From Microbacterium abyssi (GTDB lineage Bacteria > Actinomycetota > Actinomycetes > Actinomycetales > Microbacteriaceae), in NCBI RefSeq assembly GCF_015277895.1, contig NZ_CP063815.1, positions 1,054,001-1,118,000 of the forward strand: DNA of 64,000 bases, read 5' to 3'. Positions 51,945-61,550 of this stretch are shown here, piece by piece. The notes under the pieces are model-generated. The model was not told the DNA's origin and did not search any database. It saw only the letters and a list, made by a program, of their open reading frames with translations. Position 1 is the first letter of the stretch, and each line of letters begins with the position of its first letter. The translations under genes were made by a program, and so were the position numbers.

Positions 51945-54900
51945 GCTCGCCCCGACCTTCTGCGGACCACCGCGAAGATCAGGCCGCCCACGGAGAGCAA
52001 GGCGATCCCGACCAGACCGCCGACCCAGAGCACTGTCCCGTTCATTCCCGTCGCGGGGAGGGCGTGGAAGATGTTCTCGAGCTCGAAGTCCAGTTCGACA
52101 TCGGCGCGCACGAGGAAGAATCCGACTCGGCTCCCGCTGTCCAACGTGATCAGCCCGATCTCGTCTCCCGATGCGTCGAGAAGCCGCTTCTCATCCGCTC
52201 CGCCGTCGTCCGTCTCGGCTATGCCGCACAGGGCACCGGCGGGGAGGATCTCGTACTCGGTCCGATAGTCGTTGCCCTCGTCCAGCACTCGCACGGCTCC
52301 GCCGGGGATCTCCACGAGCTCGCGGCCGCTGGCCGGGTCGATGCACTGCACCGTCACCTCGAACGGTCCGGTGCCGCGGGTGGAGGCTCCGCTGCCTGTC
52401 ACGGTCTTCGACACGACAAGGCTGCCGGTGAGGAACGTATTCGTGGCTGTCACAGTCACGACGTCGCCATCGCCGATCGTCGCAGGGGAGCCGTCGATCG
52501 ACTGACTGTCCGCGACACCGTCATCCGTCTCCTCGACGGCGCACACGGAGCCGGTGGGGATGCCGTCGATCGTCGCGTCCAGCGGATCATCGCCGCCGAG
52601 CATCACGCCCTCGTCGTACACCGTGCGCGGTATCGGCCTGCCGTCGTCGAGCGTGCACGTCACGTGCAGCGTGAAGGGCCCCCCGCCGAAATACTCCGCG
52701 CCCGATCCATCGAGCACCTTGCGAAGCTCGAGGCTGCCCGCCTGGAACGTGTTGATCACGTCGATGCTGACGCTCGCGTTCTCCTCCACCGTAACGACGC
52801 CGTCGGCCGGTGAGAGCGTCGTCGACCCCGCTCCGCCGTCGTACTGTTCGACGAGCGTGCACACCGCGCCATCGGGCAACCCCTCGTAGATGGTCGTGAA
52901 GCCGTTCCCCTCGCTGAGGCGGCGGATCGCGGTGCCGGGCACGTCGAGCTGGATCGTCTCGCCCTGAAGCGTCCAATCGCAGGTCAGCTGCACCAGGAAG
53001 GTCGTGCTGCCGAGGTCGGCCCCGGGGCCGGCGACCTGCTTGTCGACGACGATCGCACCGGTGTCGAACCGATTCTCGACGTCCACGGTCACCGCGGCTC
53101 CCGGCTCGACGGTGACCACGCCGTCGTCGGGCGAGAGCGTGGTCTCCGAGGCGTTCGCCGCGTCGGTCTCCGATACCTGACACAGCGCACCGTCCGGCAG
53201 ATCCTCGTACGTCGTCGACAGGCCGGCCGTCCGCGAGAGCGTACGGGTCTCGCCGCCGGGAATGTCGATCGCCGCACCGTTCCAGGTGCACACGAGGGAG
53301 ACTTGGAAGTCACCGGTCGCCCACTGCTCGCCGTCGCCGGTGATGGTCTTCTCGACCACGATCTCACCGACGTCGAACACGTTGTCGATCGCGACCGTGA
53401 CCGGCTCGGTGGCATCTCCGACGGTCACGGCGCCGTCGGCGGGGTCCATGACCACGTCGCTCGCTCCACCCGAGTCGGTCTCGGTCACCACACACTCTGC
53501 TCCCGGCGGCAGCGCCTCGTAGGTCGTGGTGGCCGTGGCCGGGTCCGTCGTCACCTGGAGCACACGGTCGGCCCCGCCGGGGATGTCGATCACTGTGGCG
53601 ACTCCGTCGATCGCTGCGGTGCACTCGAGGTGCACCGAGAACGGCGACGTCCCCCACAGGTCGGCACCGGCGCCGGAGGTGGCCTTCGTCACCTCGATGC
53701 TGCCGACTTCGAACGAGTTCACGACGGTGAATGCGCGTGCGTCGTCGGTCCCGACCTGCCAGATGCCGACCGGGTCTCCGTTCTCATCGAGGATCTGAGA
53801 CGATGCCGCGTTCCCGGCATCCGTCTCCTCGATGGCGCACAGCGCGCCGGAGGGGAGCGGATCATACGTCGTCGTCCACGAGTTCTCCTCGGTCAGCGCG
53901 CGCGTCGCGCCACCGGGGATCGTGACGATGAGGTCCTCGCTTGTCCGGTCGACGCACCGGATGGTCACGTCGTAGCTGGAGTCCGCCCAGCGGGTGTCTC
54001 CCTCGAAGAGTTTGGTGACGGTGACCGCGCCCTCCGCGAACACGTTCGTGATCGTGACGGTCACGACGTCGTCGAGCGGAACCGTCACGGTTCCGGGGGA
54101 TACCGTGCTGCTCGTCGCGAAGCCGTCCTCGGTCTCGGTGATGATGCACTCCGACCCTGCGGCGATATCGTCGATCGTCGCCTCCAGATCGGTGTCGTCA
54201 TCCGGGGTCGCCGGATCATCCTCGGATGCGGCGAAGACGAGGTCGCCCGACCAGGTCGAGTCGCCGTCCAGCGTGCACTCGGCTTGTGCGACGAACGGTC
54301 CTTGCGCGAACGGTGAATCGGCGGGGTCGATGACCTTGAGGATGCTGATCGATCCGACGCCGAACGCGTTGTCGACTGTCGCGTCGTTGGTGTGGCCGGC
54401 GTCGTCCGGTGTCAGGACGATGTCGATCCCGTCGGCGCTGCCGGGAACGACGTCGCCGTTGGCGTTGGAACCGGTTGTGGTGACGCTGATCGCGCCTGCC
54501 GTGTCGGACTCTGCGACGCTGCATTCTGCCCCGGCCGGAAGCCCGTCGAGAGTCACGGTCTCGCCGTCTGCGATCTCGAAGACCATGGGGGTGTCGGCAC
54601 TGAACCCGGTCGCATAGACCGCCTCGCCGAGGAAGGTGCACGTGACGGTGACCTCGAACGGGCCGTAGCCGATCGGCTCGCCATCGGCATCCACGGCATC
54701 CGAGGACACGGTCTTGGTGATCTCGAGACCGGCGAGCTCGTAAACGTTGTCGAGCGTCGCGGTCTGGATGGCGGGGGAGTCGGGCTGGTCGGGATCCACA
54801 ATCACGCCGCCGGTGCCGGTCGAGCTCGTCTGGCCGTTGTCGCCCTCGGCGAGCTCGCAGGAGGCGCCCCATGGGAGTCCGCCCACCTCTTGCGGCTCGC

Positions 54901-57900
54901 CGTCGCTGAGCGTCAGATCGATCGGCGGCAGTTCGGTCTCCACCGGCGTGCCGGCGGCCGAGACGCACACGAGCTGGACGTCGAACGTCGTCGGTGCGTA
55001 TTCGGCGCCGTCGCCGCTCACGGTCTTCTCGACCATGAGCGAGCCGGTGGCGAGCGCGGCGCCGACACGCGCGCCCTCGGTGGGCGGCATGTCCGGCGTC
55101 CCGCTCGCCTGCGCCGCCGTCAGGTGCGCGCCCGCCGCAACGGTGTTCCAGGCGATCGGATGCTCGGTCAGCGTCGCAGGTCCCGTGCCCGGCGCATAGG
55201 GCGCGGCGATCGTGTCGTAATCGACCAGGATGACGCCGCCCGGCTCGAGCGGGGTGGGCATGTCGATCGTCACCTGGATGCCGGTGACATCGGATGCGGC
55301 CGCGGAGCCTGGATCGACCCAGTCGCCATCCGCGCATGCCGGCGAGAGCGTCTGGGGAAGATCATCCGCGCACACATCGCCGGTCGTGACCTGATAGCTC
55401 CAGTCGGTACCTGCAGGCGCCTGCACGAGCTCCACGCCGCCGTTGAACAGCGGAGTCCACTCGCTCTCCCTGTCCAGTCCGCTGAGCACGCCGGTGTCAC
55501 CCGGGGTCGGCAGCAGGTCGGCGAGGACGATCCGGTCCATCGGGATGTTGCCGGTGTTGACGATCGCGAACCGCCATTCCACGTCTCCGCCGGGCTTCGC
55601 GATCGGCACGCACGGGGTTGCGAAGAAACCCTCGTCAGCGGGATCGTAGGCGGACAGATCCACCGGAGCGCAGTCCTCGCCGGTGTTGCTGTCGAAGGAG
55701 CCGAGCTCCTGGTCGATCGGCCGCACCAGTTTGCCGGAGCGCACCGCGCCCGCTGCCAGTACGGTGATGAACGTGTCCGTCGCGCAGTCGTCGACGGGCC
55801 CCGCGGCGCCGTTGCAATCGTCGAACGGGCGGTCGCCGCTCACCGATGCGGTGTTCTCGATCTCGGTGCCGCCTTCGACGCCCGGTGCGATGACGAGGTC
55901 GATGCCGATCGTGTAGGTCTCCCCGGGTTCGAGCACGCTGCCGTCGGGGAACGTGAAGGTGAAGTCCCCGCCGGACTCGTCGACGTCGACCAAATCGGTC
56001 TCTGTCGGCATCGACGCGGTGGTCGAGGTGTAGGTGTACGGGCCCTCCGGTCCGGCGTCGGGGTCGAGGATCAGCTGTCCGTCGGCCGTGGGCGCATCGA
56101 CGATCACGGGGTTCTCGATGGGCCATTGCCCGGTGTTGGTGACGGAGATGAGGTATGGGATGGGCGTGGCGGGCGCGTACTGGCTGCCCTCCGTCGGCGT
56201 CTTGACGATGTCCACAGCCGTCGTGGCATGCACGTAGCGGATCGTGTCGGTCGCCGTCGCCGAGACGACTCCGACCTCTCCCGGTGCGCAGGCGGCCTGA
56301 AGGTTCGCGCACACCGTGGTGGTGATGTCGTTGGTGAACTCGCCCTGTGCGGTCTCGCCCGGTGCAGGCTCGAGATCAGACCGGTCGCTCGGCACCTCGC
56401 CGCCTGTGCGGAGATCCGCTCGGCGCTGCACGAGCACCGGCACGTTCTGCACCGGGTCGATCGGGTTCTCCCATTGCTGGGGTTCGCCGACATCGTTCAG
56501 CTGGGCGAAGGTGAAGCGGATCGCCTGCACCTCGGCGGGATCGACTCCGGTCGGCAGCGGATTCGTCAGGAAATCGGCCTGCGTCAGGAATTCCCCCTCG
56601 ATCCAGTCGCCGCCCGTCCTCAGGATTCCGTCGCCGAGGGGGGTGAACGTCGCGCCGGTGAGCACATCCATCTGCACTCTGTTGATAGGTGAGGTGAGTG
56701 TGAACGAGGGGTCGATGCCGACGTAGTCGAAGGCGTTCCAGAAGGAGGTGTCCTCGTCGTCGATGCGCATGCCCTGGGTGCGCGCGGAACCTGTCGGCTG
56801 ACCGGTGAGCGTCATCACGACGGGGGCATCGTCCGGTTCCGTCTGCGTGTCGGGGGCGAAGGACTTCTGCGTCGCCACGTCGAGGGACAGCTCGGCGAAC
56901 TCCACTTGCGCCGAAGCCTGGTCGGTCGGCGTGTTGCCGGCCGTCCCTCCGCCGGCATCCGCGACGGTGGCCTCCGAGACGTTCGTGACCGGACTGTCGT
57001 CGACGTCCACCCGATCGGCCGAGGTGCCGCGCACGAACTCGCGCATGCGCAGGTCCATGACCACAGCGCTGGCGGCGTCCGGGTCGATGCGTCCGCTGAA
57101 GGTCACGACGATGCCGACGACATCGGTCATGCCTGCGGCATCCAATGCCTCAGCTTCGGCGATCGTGTGCTCCGTCGCGCTGGCCGGATCGGCGATCCCG
57201 TCGCCGTCGGAGTCGCGGCTCAGGACCACGGTGGTCTCGTCGGTCACGGCGCCCGTCGGAACCACGATGTCGCGGATGTCGTCGAGGTCGAAGTACGAGA
57301 ACGGGTTCTGCGGGCTGTCCGGTGCCGGGTCGGCGATCGAGAGGGTGTCGACCCGGGTCGCCGTGCGGTTCGTGGCATCCAGGGTCACGCGTCCGGTCGG
57401 GAAGTCCGACGTCGGTGTGCCGTCGGGCGGGACGCCGAAGGGACTGTTCGACCACGTCTTGTTCGTGTCGACGTTGAGAGGCACATCGACGATGCCGATC
57501 GTCGCGTCGTCCTCCTCTCGGATGAGCTGCTCGCCGTCGGTGGTGCCGGTGACGGCGGCCGTGTTCCCCACGGTGCCGACGGCAGGGTCATCCGGGTCCT
57601 CTGTGATGTTGTAGTCGAGCGCTCCGATCGCCGGGGCACCGTCCGATCGCCTGGTGTCGCGCAGCTGGAAGTGCAGGTCGAGTTCGCGGTCGTTGCCGCT
57701 CGAGCGCGCCACTCCGCTGCCGACCGGCGGTGCGGTCGGGTCGCCGGACGCGGCATCCGCTCGGTCCTCGCTCTCCTCGAAGACCAGGCGCACGCCGAGG
57801 GCGTCCTCGCGATCCTCATCGACGAACGTGATCCCGGAGAATCCGCCGACGCAGGCCTCGGGGCACGGGTTGTTGGCGATCTCGCGCCATTGCTCACCGT

Positions 57901-60370
57901 CCCAGATCTCGATGGCGGTGATCGCATCGAATCGCAGATGCGGATCCATGTCCGTCGTGATCGCGTCGACGCCGACCAGGTCGAATGCGTCGTAGTACGA
58001 CTGGTCGACGTCAGCGATCGATCCGGGTTCCGCCTCATCTTGCACCGTCACCTGCTCGACGCCGCTGAGGCCGCCGGTCGACCAGTTCAGCTGCGCGCGC
58101 ACATCGGCTGCCGACCTCGAGGTCACGATGTTCGGGGTGATCGACTTGTCGACGACATCGGGCCCGTCGCCGTCGGGGTCGTACGGGTCGAGGTGCGAAT
58201 TCGCGCATCCGATCGCATCGCCGTCCGTCGCGGACTGGGTATCCGCGGTCGAGGCCGATGTCACGGCGCAGTTCTCGATGTCGACCGGCGCCGTGGTCGT
58301 CGTCGCCGGATCTCGCTCGGTGTCACGGACCTCCGCGGTGAAGTGCGGCTCAACAGTCGTCCCGGCCGCGAACGATGAGCCCTCGTCTGCCTCGTAGACG
58401 AACTGCAGCCCCAGGATCTCCTCCTGCTCGGCGGCCGGGATGTCCATGCTGAACACCGTCGGGCCTGCGACGACCACAGCGTCGCCGTTCTCGTCGAGCA
58501 GTGGCACCCAGGTGGAGCCGTCCCAATAGTTGATCGTGAGGGTCGAATCGGCGGGGACGGCGGTCTCCGTGATGGCCACGGCGTCGAAGGTGTCCCAGAA
58601 CGTGGCGTCAACCGGGTAGGGGACCACGGCGGGGTCCTGCACGACCAGCATGTCGGTATCCGTCGTCGTTTGCGGGAACGGATCGATCGTGCCGTTCAGC
58701 GTCACGAGCTCCCACTCGCCCGGCCGGTCGAGGATCGCGCCCGGGTAGATCGACTTGCTGGTGGTGGTCTCGATGTGCGCTTCGTACACGAGCAGGTCGG
58801 CGCTGCCGTCCTGCGACATCTCGGCGCCGCCGGTGCTTGTGCCGGTCGTCGTGGCGGTGTTGGTGATGGTCGCGGGGTATCCGGCCTGATCCGGGTCGGT
58901 CTGCACGTCGAACGGGACGACGACCTGCGTGTCCGGCGCGATCTGCCCGGTGAATTCGATCTGGAATCGGACAGGGCCGCCTGTCGGGGCCGGCGGAGTG
59001 GCACCATCCGCGAACGAGAGCGGACCCTCGTCCGTTCCGTCCGCATAGTAATAAGTGATGGTGGCGCCCGTCGCGCCTTCGGGATAGGCGATCGGCCCGG
59101 CGAACCCGGCGAACTGCATGCTCTGGTCGAAGCCGTCGACGCTCGGGTCGGTTCCGGTCATCGCGGGTTCGGTGATCGTGAGGGACGTGAGGGGGAACTC
59201 GCTCGCATTCCCTGAGATGATCGTTGCCGTGCTGGTGTCGCCGGCCGCGACCGACGACGGGTCGAAGGACTTCTGAGTTGTGATCTCGATGTCCTCGGCG
59301 ATGATCTGATGCGTCGCCGATGCGTCGCCGCTCGCGGTCGTGCCATCGCGAGCTACCGAGCTGCGCGTGGTGTTGTTCACGGTCACGTCGTCGGTGATCG
59401 TGCCGACGTCATCGGGATGCTCCATGCCGATCTCGGCGGATGCAGAGGCGTCGGCGGCGATGCCGCTGTCGTCGGTGTCGGTGAACGTGATCCGCACGCC
59501 GAGCACATCGGCGTCGTCGACCGAGCCCGGTGTTGTCGGCGGTTCCGTCGCATCGACGACGGGGCCGGGCACCCAGGCGGAGCCGTCCCAAACCTCGGCC
59601 TGCGCCTGATCTGCGCCGGCGGGGTAGGTGACCGCACCCAGGCCGGTGAACGGCAGCGTCTCGAAGGGGTTGCCGGAAGCGGTGGGATCGATCGGATCGA
59701 CGATCGTCATCGTCTCGGCAAGGGCATTGGACTCGTTCTGGGCGGTCACCGTCGCGGTGACGAGCTGACCGGGCGCGGCGACGGCGCTGGCGGGATCGAT
59801 CGTCTTCGAGGCAGTGGTGGCCAGCGACAGCGGGATGACGGGGGTGACGTCGGCGAAGGATGGCAGCGGTCCGCTGGTCTGGGTGTCGCCGTCGGTGGTG
59901 GCGGTGTTCCTGATCGGGATGCCGTTCGCCTCGTAGGGAGTGTCCGGACGTAAGCGCACCTCGATCGTCACGCTTCCGCTCGTCCCGCCCGGCACGCCCT
60001 GACCGCCGTTGGCGATCGGCATCGTGAACGCGACATCGACGGTCTGCCCGGTGACGGTGAGGTCACCCTCCAGCCCGGTGCCGATGGTCGCATCCAGGAT
60101 CTCGAACGCATCGGGCACGGTATCGGTGAGCGTGGCGTTCACGCAGCCCGTCGTGATCGAGGTGCATGAGACGCCGATCGTGTAGCTGAAGGGCTGGTTC
60201 GGTGCGACCTCCGTCACGCTGGCGGTCTTCTCCGGTATGAGGTCGCCGTCGGCGGCGTAGGCGACGGGTATCCCGACGGTGATCGCGCTTGTCATCCCGA
60301 GCGCGATCGCCGCCGTCGCCGCCCACAGCGCCCGCAGTCCTCTCCGACGAGTTCGTGTTCGTGACGCCAT
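51941..60370 (-). CDS. Giant LPXTG-anchored surface protein with DUF5979 repeats (2809 aa)
   Basis: A 2809-residue secreted wall protein. A basic signal peptide (1-39, cut near VAYA) is followed by a DUF11-like domain. Six modules of roughly 150-230 residues begin with a KSF/KT-x-P motif (for example QKSFDPSSVAAGD). Next come another DUF11-type domain (VDIVKTPTEGSQYAPATP) and a further isolated domain. Nine DUF5979-type repeats occupy about 1776-2770. The C-terminus is a sorting signal: LPATG (2771-2775), a hydrophobic helix and RRRSGRA. It is probably a stalk-like adhesin or S-layer-like protein; no ligand-binding head is recognised. No sortase gene is seen in the window. I start at ATG 60370; earlier in-frame codons lack a signal peptide. 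Confidence 0.92.
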   Translation of the reverse strand: MASRTRTRRRGLRALWAATAAIALGMTSAITVGIPVAYAADGDLIPEKTASVTEVAPNQPFSYTIGVSCTSITTGCVNATLTDTVPDAFEILDATIGTGLEGDLTVTGQTVDVAFTMPIANGGQGVPGGTSGSVTIEVRLRPDTPYEANGIPIRNTATTDGDTQTSGPLPSFADVTPVIPLSLATTASKTIDPASAVAAPGQLVTATVTAQNESNALAETMTIVDPIDPTASGNPFETLPFTGLGAVTYPAGADQAQAEVWDGSAWVPGPVVDATEPPTTPGSVDDADVLGVRITFTDTDDSGIAADASASAEIGMEHPDDVGTITDDVTVNNTTRSSVARDGTTASGDASATHQIIAEDIEITTQKSFDPSSVAAGDTSTATIISGNASEFPLTSLTITEPAMTGTDPSVDGFDQSMQFAGFAGPIAYPEGATGATITYYYADGTDEGPLSFADGATPPAPTGGPVRFQIEFTGQIAPDTQVVVPFDVQTDPDQAGYPATITNTATTTGTSTGGAEMSQDGSADLLVYEAHIETTTSKSIYPGAILDRPGEWELVTLNGTIDPFPQTTTDTDMLVVQDPAVVPYPVDATFWDTFDAVAITETAVPADSTLTINYWDGSTWVPLLDENGDAVVVAGPTVFSMDIPAAEQEEILGLQFVYEADEGSSFAAGTTVEPHFTAEVRDTERDPATTTTAPVDIENCAVTSASTADTQSATDGDAIGCANSHLDPYDPDGDGPDVVDKSITPNIVTSRSAADVRAQLNWSTGGLSGVEQVTVQDEAEPGSIADVDQSYYDAFDLVGVDAITTDMDPHLRFDAITAIEIWDGEQWREIANNPCPEACVGGFSGITFVDEDREDALGVRLVFEESEDRADAASGDPTAPPVGSGVARSSGNDRELDLHFQLRDTRRSDGAPAIGALDYNITEDPDDPAVGTVGNTAAVTGTTDGEQLIREEDDATIGIVDVPLNVDTNKTWSNSPFGVPPDGTPTSDFPTGRVTLDATNRTATRVDTLSIADPAPDSPQNPFSYFDLDDIRDIVVPTGAVTDETTVVLSRDSDGDGIADPASATEHTIAEAEALDAAGMTDVVGIVVTFSGRIDPDAASAVVMDLRMREFVRGTSADRVDVDDSPVTNVSEATVADAGGGTAGNTPTDQASAQVEFAELSLDVATQKSFAPDTQTEPDDAPVVMTLTGQPTGSARTQGMRIDDEDTSFWNAFDYVGIDPSFTLTSPINRVQMDVLTGATFTPLGDGILRTGGDWIEGEFLTQADFLTNPLPTGVDPAEVQAIRFTFAQLNDVGEPQQWENPIDPVQNVPVLVQRRADLRTGGEVPSDRSDLEPAPGETAQGEFTNDITTTVCANLQAACAPGEVGVVSATATDTIRYVHATTAVDIVKTPTEGSQYAPATPIPYLISVTNTGQWPIENPVIVDAPTADGQLILDPDAGPEGPYTYTSTTASMPTETDLVDVDESGGDFTFTFPDGSVLEPGETYTIGIDLVIAPGVEGGTEIENTASVSGDRPFDDCNGAAGPVDDCATDTFITVLAAGAVRSGKLVRPIDQELGSFDSNTGEDCAPVDLSAYDPADEGFFATPCVPIAKPGGDVEWRFAIVNTGNIPMDRIVLADLLPTPGDTGVLSGLDRESEWTPLFNGGVELVQAPAGTDWSYQVTTGDVCADDLPQTLSPACADGDWVDPGSAAASDVTGIQVTIDMPTPLEPGGVILVDYDTIAAPYAPGTGPATLTEHPIAWNTVAAGAHLTAAQASGTPDMPPTEGARVGAALATGSLMVEKTVSGDGAEYAPTTFDVQLVCVSAAGTPVETELPPIDLTLSDGEPQEVGGLPWGASCELAEGDNGQTSSTGTGGVIVDPDQPDSPAIQTATLDNVYELAGLEITKTVSSDAVDADGEPIGYGPFEVTVTCTFLGEAVYATGFSADTPMVFEIADGETVTLDGLPAGAECSVAESDTAGAISVTTTGSNANGDVVPGSADGIDIVLTPDDAGHTNDATVDNAFGVGSISILKVIDPADSPFAQGPFVAQAECTLDGDSTWSGDLVFAASEDDPATPDDDTDLEATIDDIAAGSECIITETEDGFATSSTVSPGTVTVPLDDVVTVTITNVFAEGAVTVTKLFEGDTRWADSSYDVTIRCVDRTSEDLIVTIPGGATRALTEENSWTTTYDPLPSGALCAIEETDAGNAASSQILDENGDPVGIWQVGTDDARAFTVVNSFEVGSIEVTKATSGAGADLWGTSPFSVHLECTAAIDGVATVIDIPGGADRVLQVTTDPATATTTYEALPPGAECVVTETDSGGASDVVMDPADGAVTVGDATEPVTVAIDNVFDVGEIVVEKTITGDGEQWATGDFQVSLVCTWNGAAIDIPGGETRTLSRTAGLSTTYEDLPDGALCQVSETDAANASETTLSPDDGVVTVEPGAAVTVDVENRFDTGAIVVDKQVAGPGADLGSTTFLVQLTCDWTLQGETIQLDVPGTAIRRLSEGNGFTTIYEGLPDGAVCTLVEQYDGGAGSTTLSPADGVVTVEENASVSIDVINTFQAGSLELRKVLDGSGAEYFGGGPFTLHVTCTLDDGRPIPRTVYDEGVMLGGDDPLDATIDGIPTGSVCAVEETDDGVADSQSIDGSPATIGDGDVVTVTATNTFLTGSLVVSKTVTGSGASTRGTGPFEVTVQCIDPASGRELVEIPGGAVRVLDEGNDYRTEYEILPAGALCGIAETDDGGADEKRLLDASGDEIGLITLDSGSRVGFFLVRADVELDFELENIFHALPATGMNGTVLWVGGLVGIALLSVGGLIFAVVRRRSGRA
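52061..55045 (-). repeat. Nine DUF5979-type repeats in the giant surface protein
   Basis: Nine protein repeats of 103-125 residues begin with a pattern like G[SAE][LI]xVxKxxxG. In the middle they have a Cys-x-[IVL]-x-E motif and they end with [TDE]Nx[FY]. Each has a pair of cysteines. Repeats are divergent at DNA level, so they are not a recent tandem expansion. Residues 1776-2770 of the protein. Confidence 0.85.
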
Positions 60371-60517
60371 GAAGCTCAGCCCCCGCTTCGTGCACGCGCC
60401 GTGAGCCGCCGGATGTGTTCCAGTGTGCGACGCGGTCTCGTTCGTGCAGTCTTGCAAGGCGCGAGCGGGCCTCTCAGCAGGCACTCATCCACAGCGGGTG
60501 ACTTCGATTCGACCTTT

Positions 60518-61534
60518 TCAGGTCGTGGCATCCGCCTCGAGCGCTGCCGCATTGCGGATGAACAGGATGATCCAGGTGAACACGAGGATCCCGGCGACCA
60601 GCTCGACCGCGGTGAGCGTGTAGAAGCCGGTGGCGAAGAACACCGCCAGCACGACGATCACGCCGACGAACAACCACCCGAGCATCACGAAGGCCCGCGG
60701 CATCGTCGGCATCCATCGATGGAGCATGACGACCATGATCGCGAACGTCACCGCCATCCCGGACGCGACCGTGTTGTGGATCGCGAAGAACCTGTCGACG
60801 GGGAAGACGCCGACCAGGCCCAGGAAGATCCCGACGATGATGAGGCAGATGCGGACCCGGCCGGTGCCGCGAGGGTTGGGGTTCGGGATGCCGCGGGTCG
60901 CGGCTCTGGCGAGGGCCGTGACGAGCACGCCCGCGACGATGAGGGTCAGGTTGAACGCGAACGCCGACAGGTCGTCGGTCATGCCCAGCGCACTCAGGTT
61001 CTCTTTCCACCAGTTCGGGTCGCTAGCGGTCAGCGTGCTGGCGAGGACCCCTTGGATGAGGAAGGCAGCCAGCACGAGGGCGAGCAGCGACAGGCCCATC
61101 CGGGTTGCGGAGAGGAAGCTCACGTAGGCCGTGACCGCGCAGGCCGCACCTGCGAGGAGGACCGTCGACAGCGGGTACACCTCGGCGCCGAGGAATCCTC
61201 GCTCCAGGATCACCGCGAGCAGCGTCCAGGACAGCAGGGCGATGATCGCGTGCGCGAGGCAGAGGGCACCGACGTCGATCACGTCGAGCACGCCGATCCG
61301 CGCGCCGCGGTCGCGGACGACGTACCGTCCGGCGATGAAGGCGAGGACAGCCACGACCGCACCGGCGATCGCCGCGTACTGGCCGATCGAGCCGTCGCCG
61401 GAGATGGGCACCCGCTGCAGCTGGAACACCGGGAGCGCGACGAGGGCGCCGATGATGAATGCGACGACCGCGAGCCCGAGCGAGAGGGATTCCTGCGACT
61501 GCAGATTTGCCGGAGCCGCTTGCTGGTCGGTCAT
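60518..61534 (-). CDS. DUF998-family membrane protein
   Basis: A 338-residue membrane protein with about nine helices. The DUF998 part is in the second half, with NWWKENLSALGMTDDLSAFAFNLTLIVAGV and VFPVDRFFAIHNTVASGMA. The function is unknown. ATG 61534 has AGAGGAAGG about 8 nt upstream. It is the last gene of a three-gene minus-strand unit behind the GAP copy 2 gene. The 147 bp between it and the giant gene show no hairpin I can defend. Confidence 0.82.
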   Translation of the reverse strand: MTDQQAAPANLQSQESLSLGLAVVAFIIGALVALPVFQLQRVPISGDGSIGQYAAIAGAVVAVLAFIAGRYVVRDRGARIGVLDVIDVGALCLAHAIIALLSWTLLAVILERGFLGAEVYPLSTVLLAGAACAVTAYVSFLSATRMGLSLLALVLAAFLIQGVLASTLTASDPNWWKENLSALGMTDDLSAFAFNLTLIVAGVLVTALARAATRGIPNPNPRGTGRVRICLIIVGIFLGLVGVFPVDRFFAIHNTVASGMAVTFAIMVVMLHRWMPTMPRAFVMLGWLFVGVIVVLAVFFATGFYTLTAVELVAGILVFTWIILFIRNAAALEADATT

Positions 61535-61550
61535 GGACAGGCCCTTCCTC

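Noticed and set aside
52061..55045. DNA-level tandem repeat array or CRISPR in the DUF5979 region
   Set aside because: The periodicity is only at protein level (103-125 residues); no near-identical DNA units or spacers occur.
54392..56692. 766-codon plus-strand frame opposite the giant surface-protein gene
   Set aside because: It is an antisense shadow: the sense frame has signal peptide, repeats and sorting signal.
60371..60484. Longer N-terminus of the giant surface protein
   Set aside because: The added 38 residues would precede a typical signal peptide, and the ATG at 60370 begins that peptide directly.
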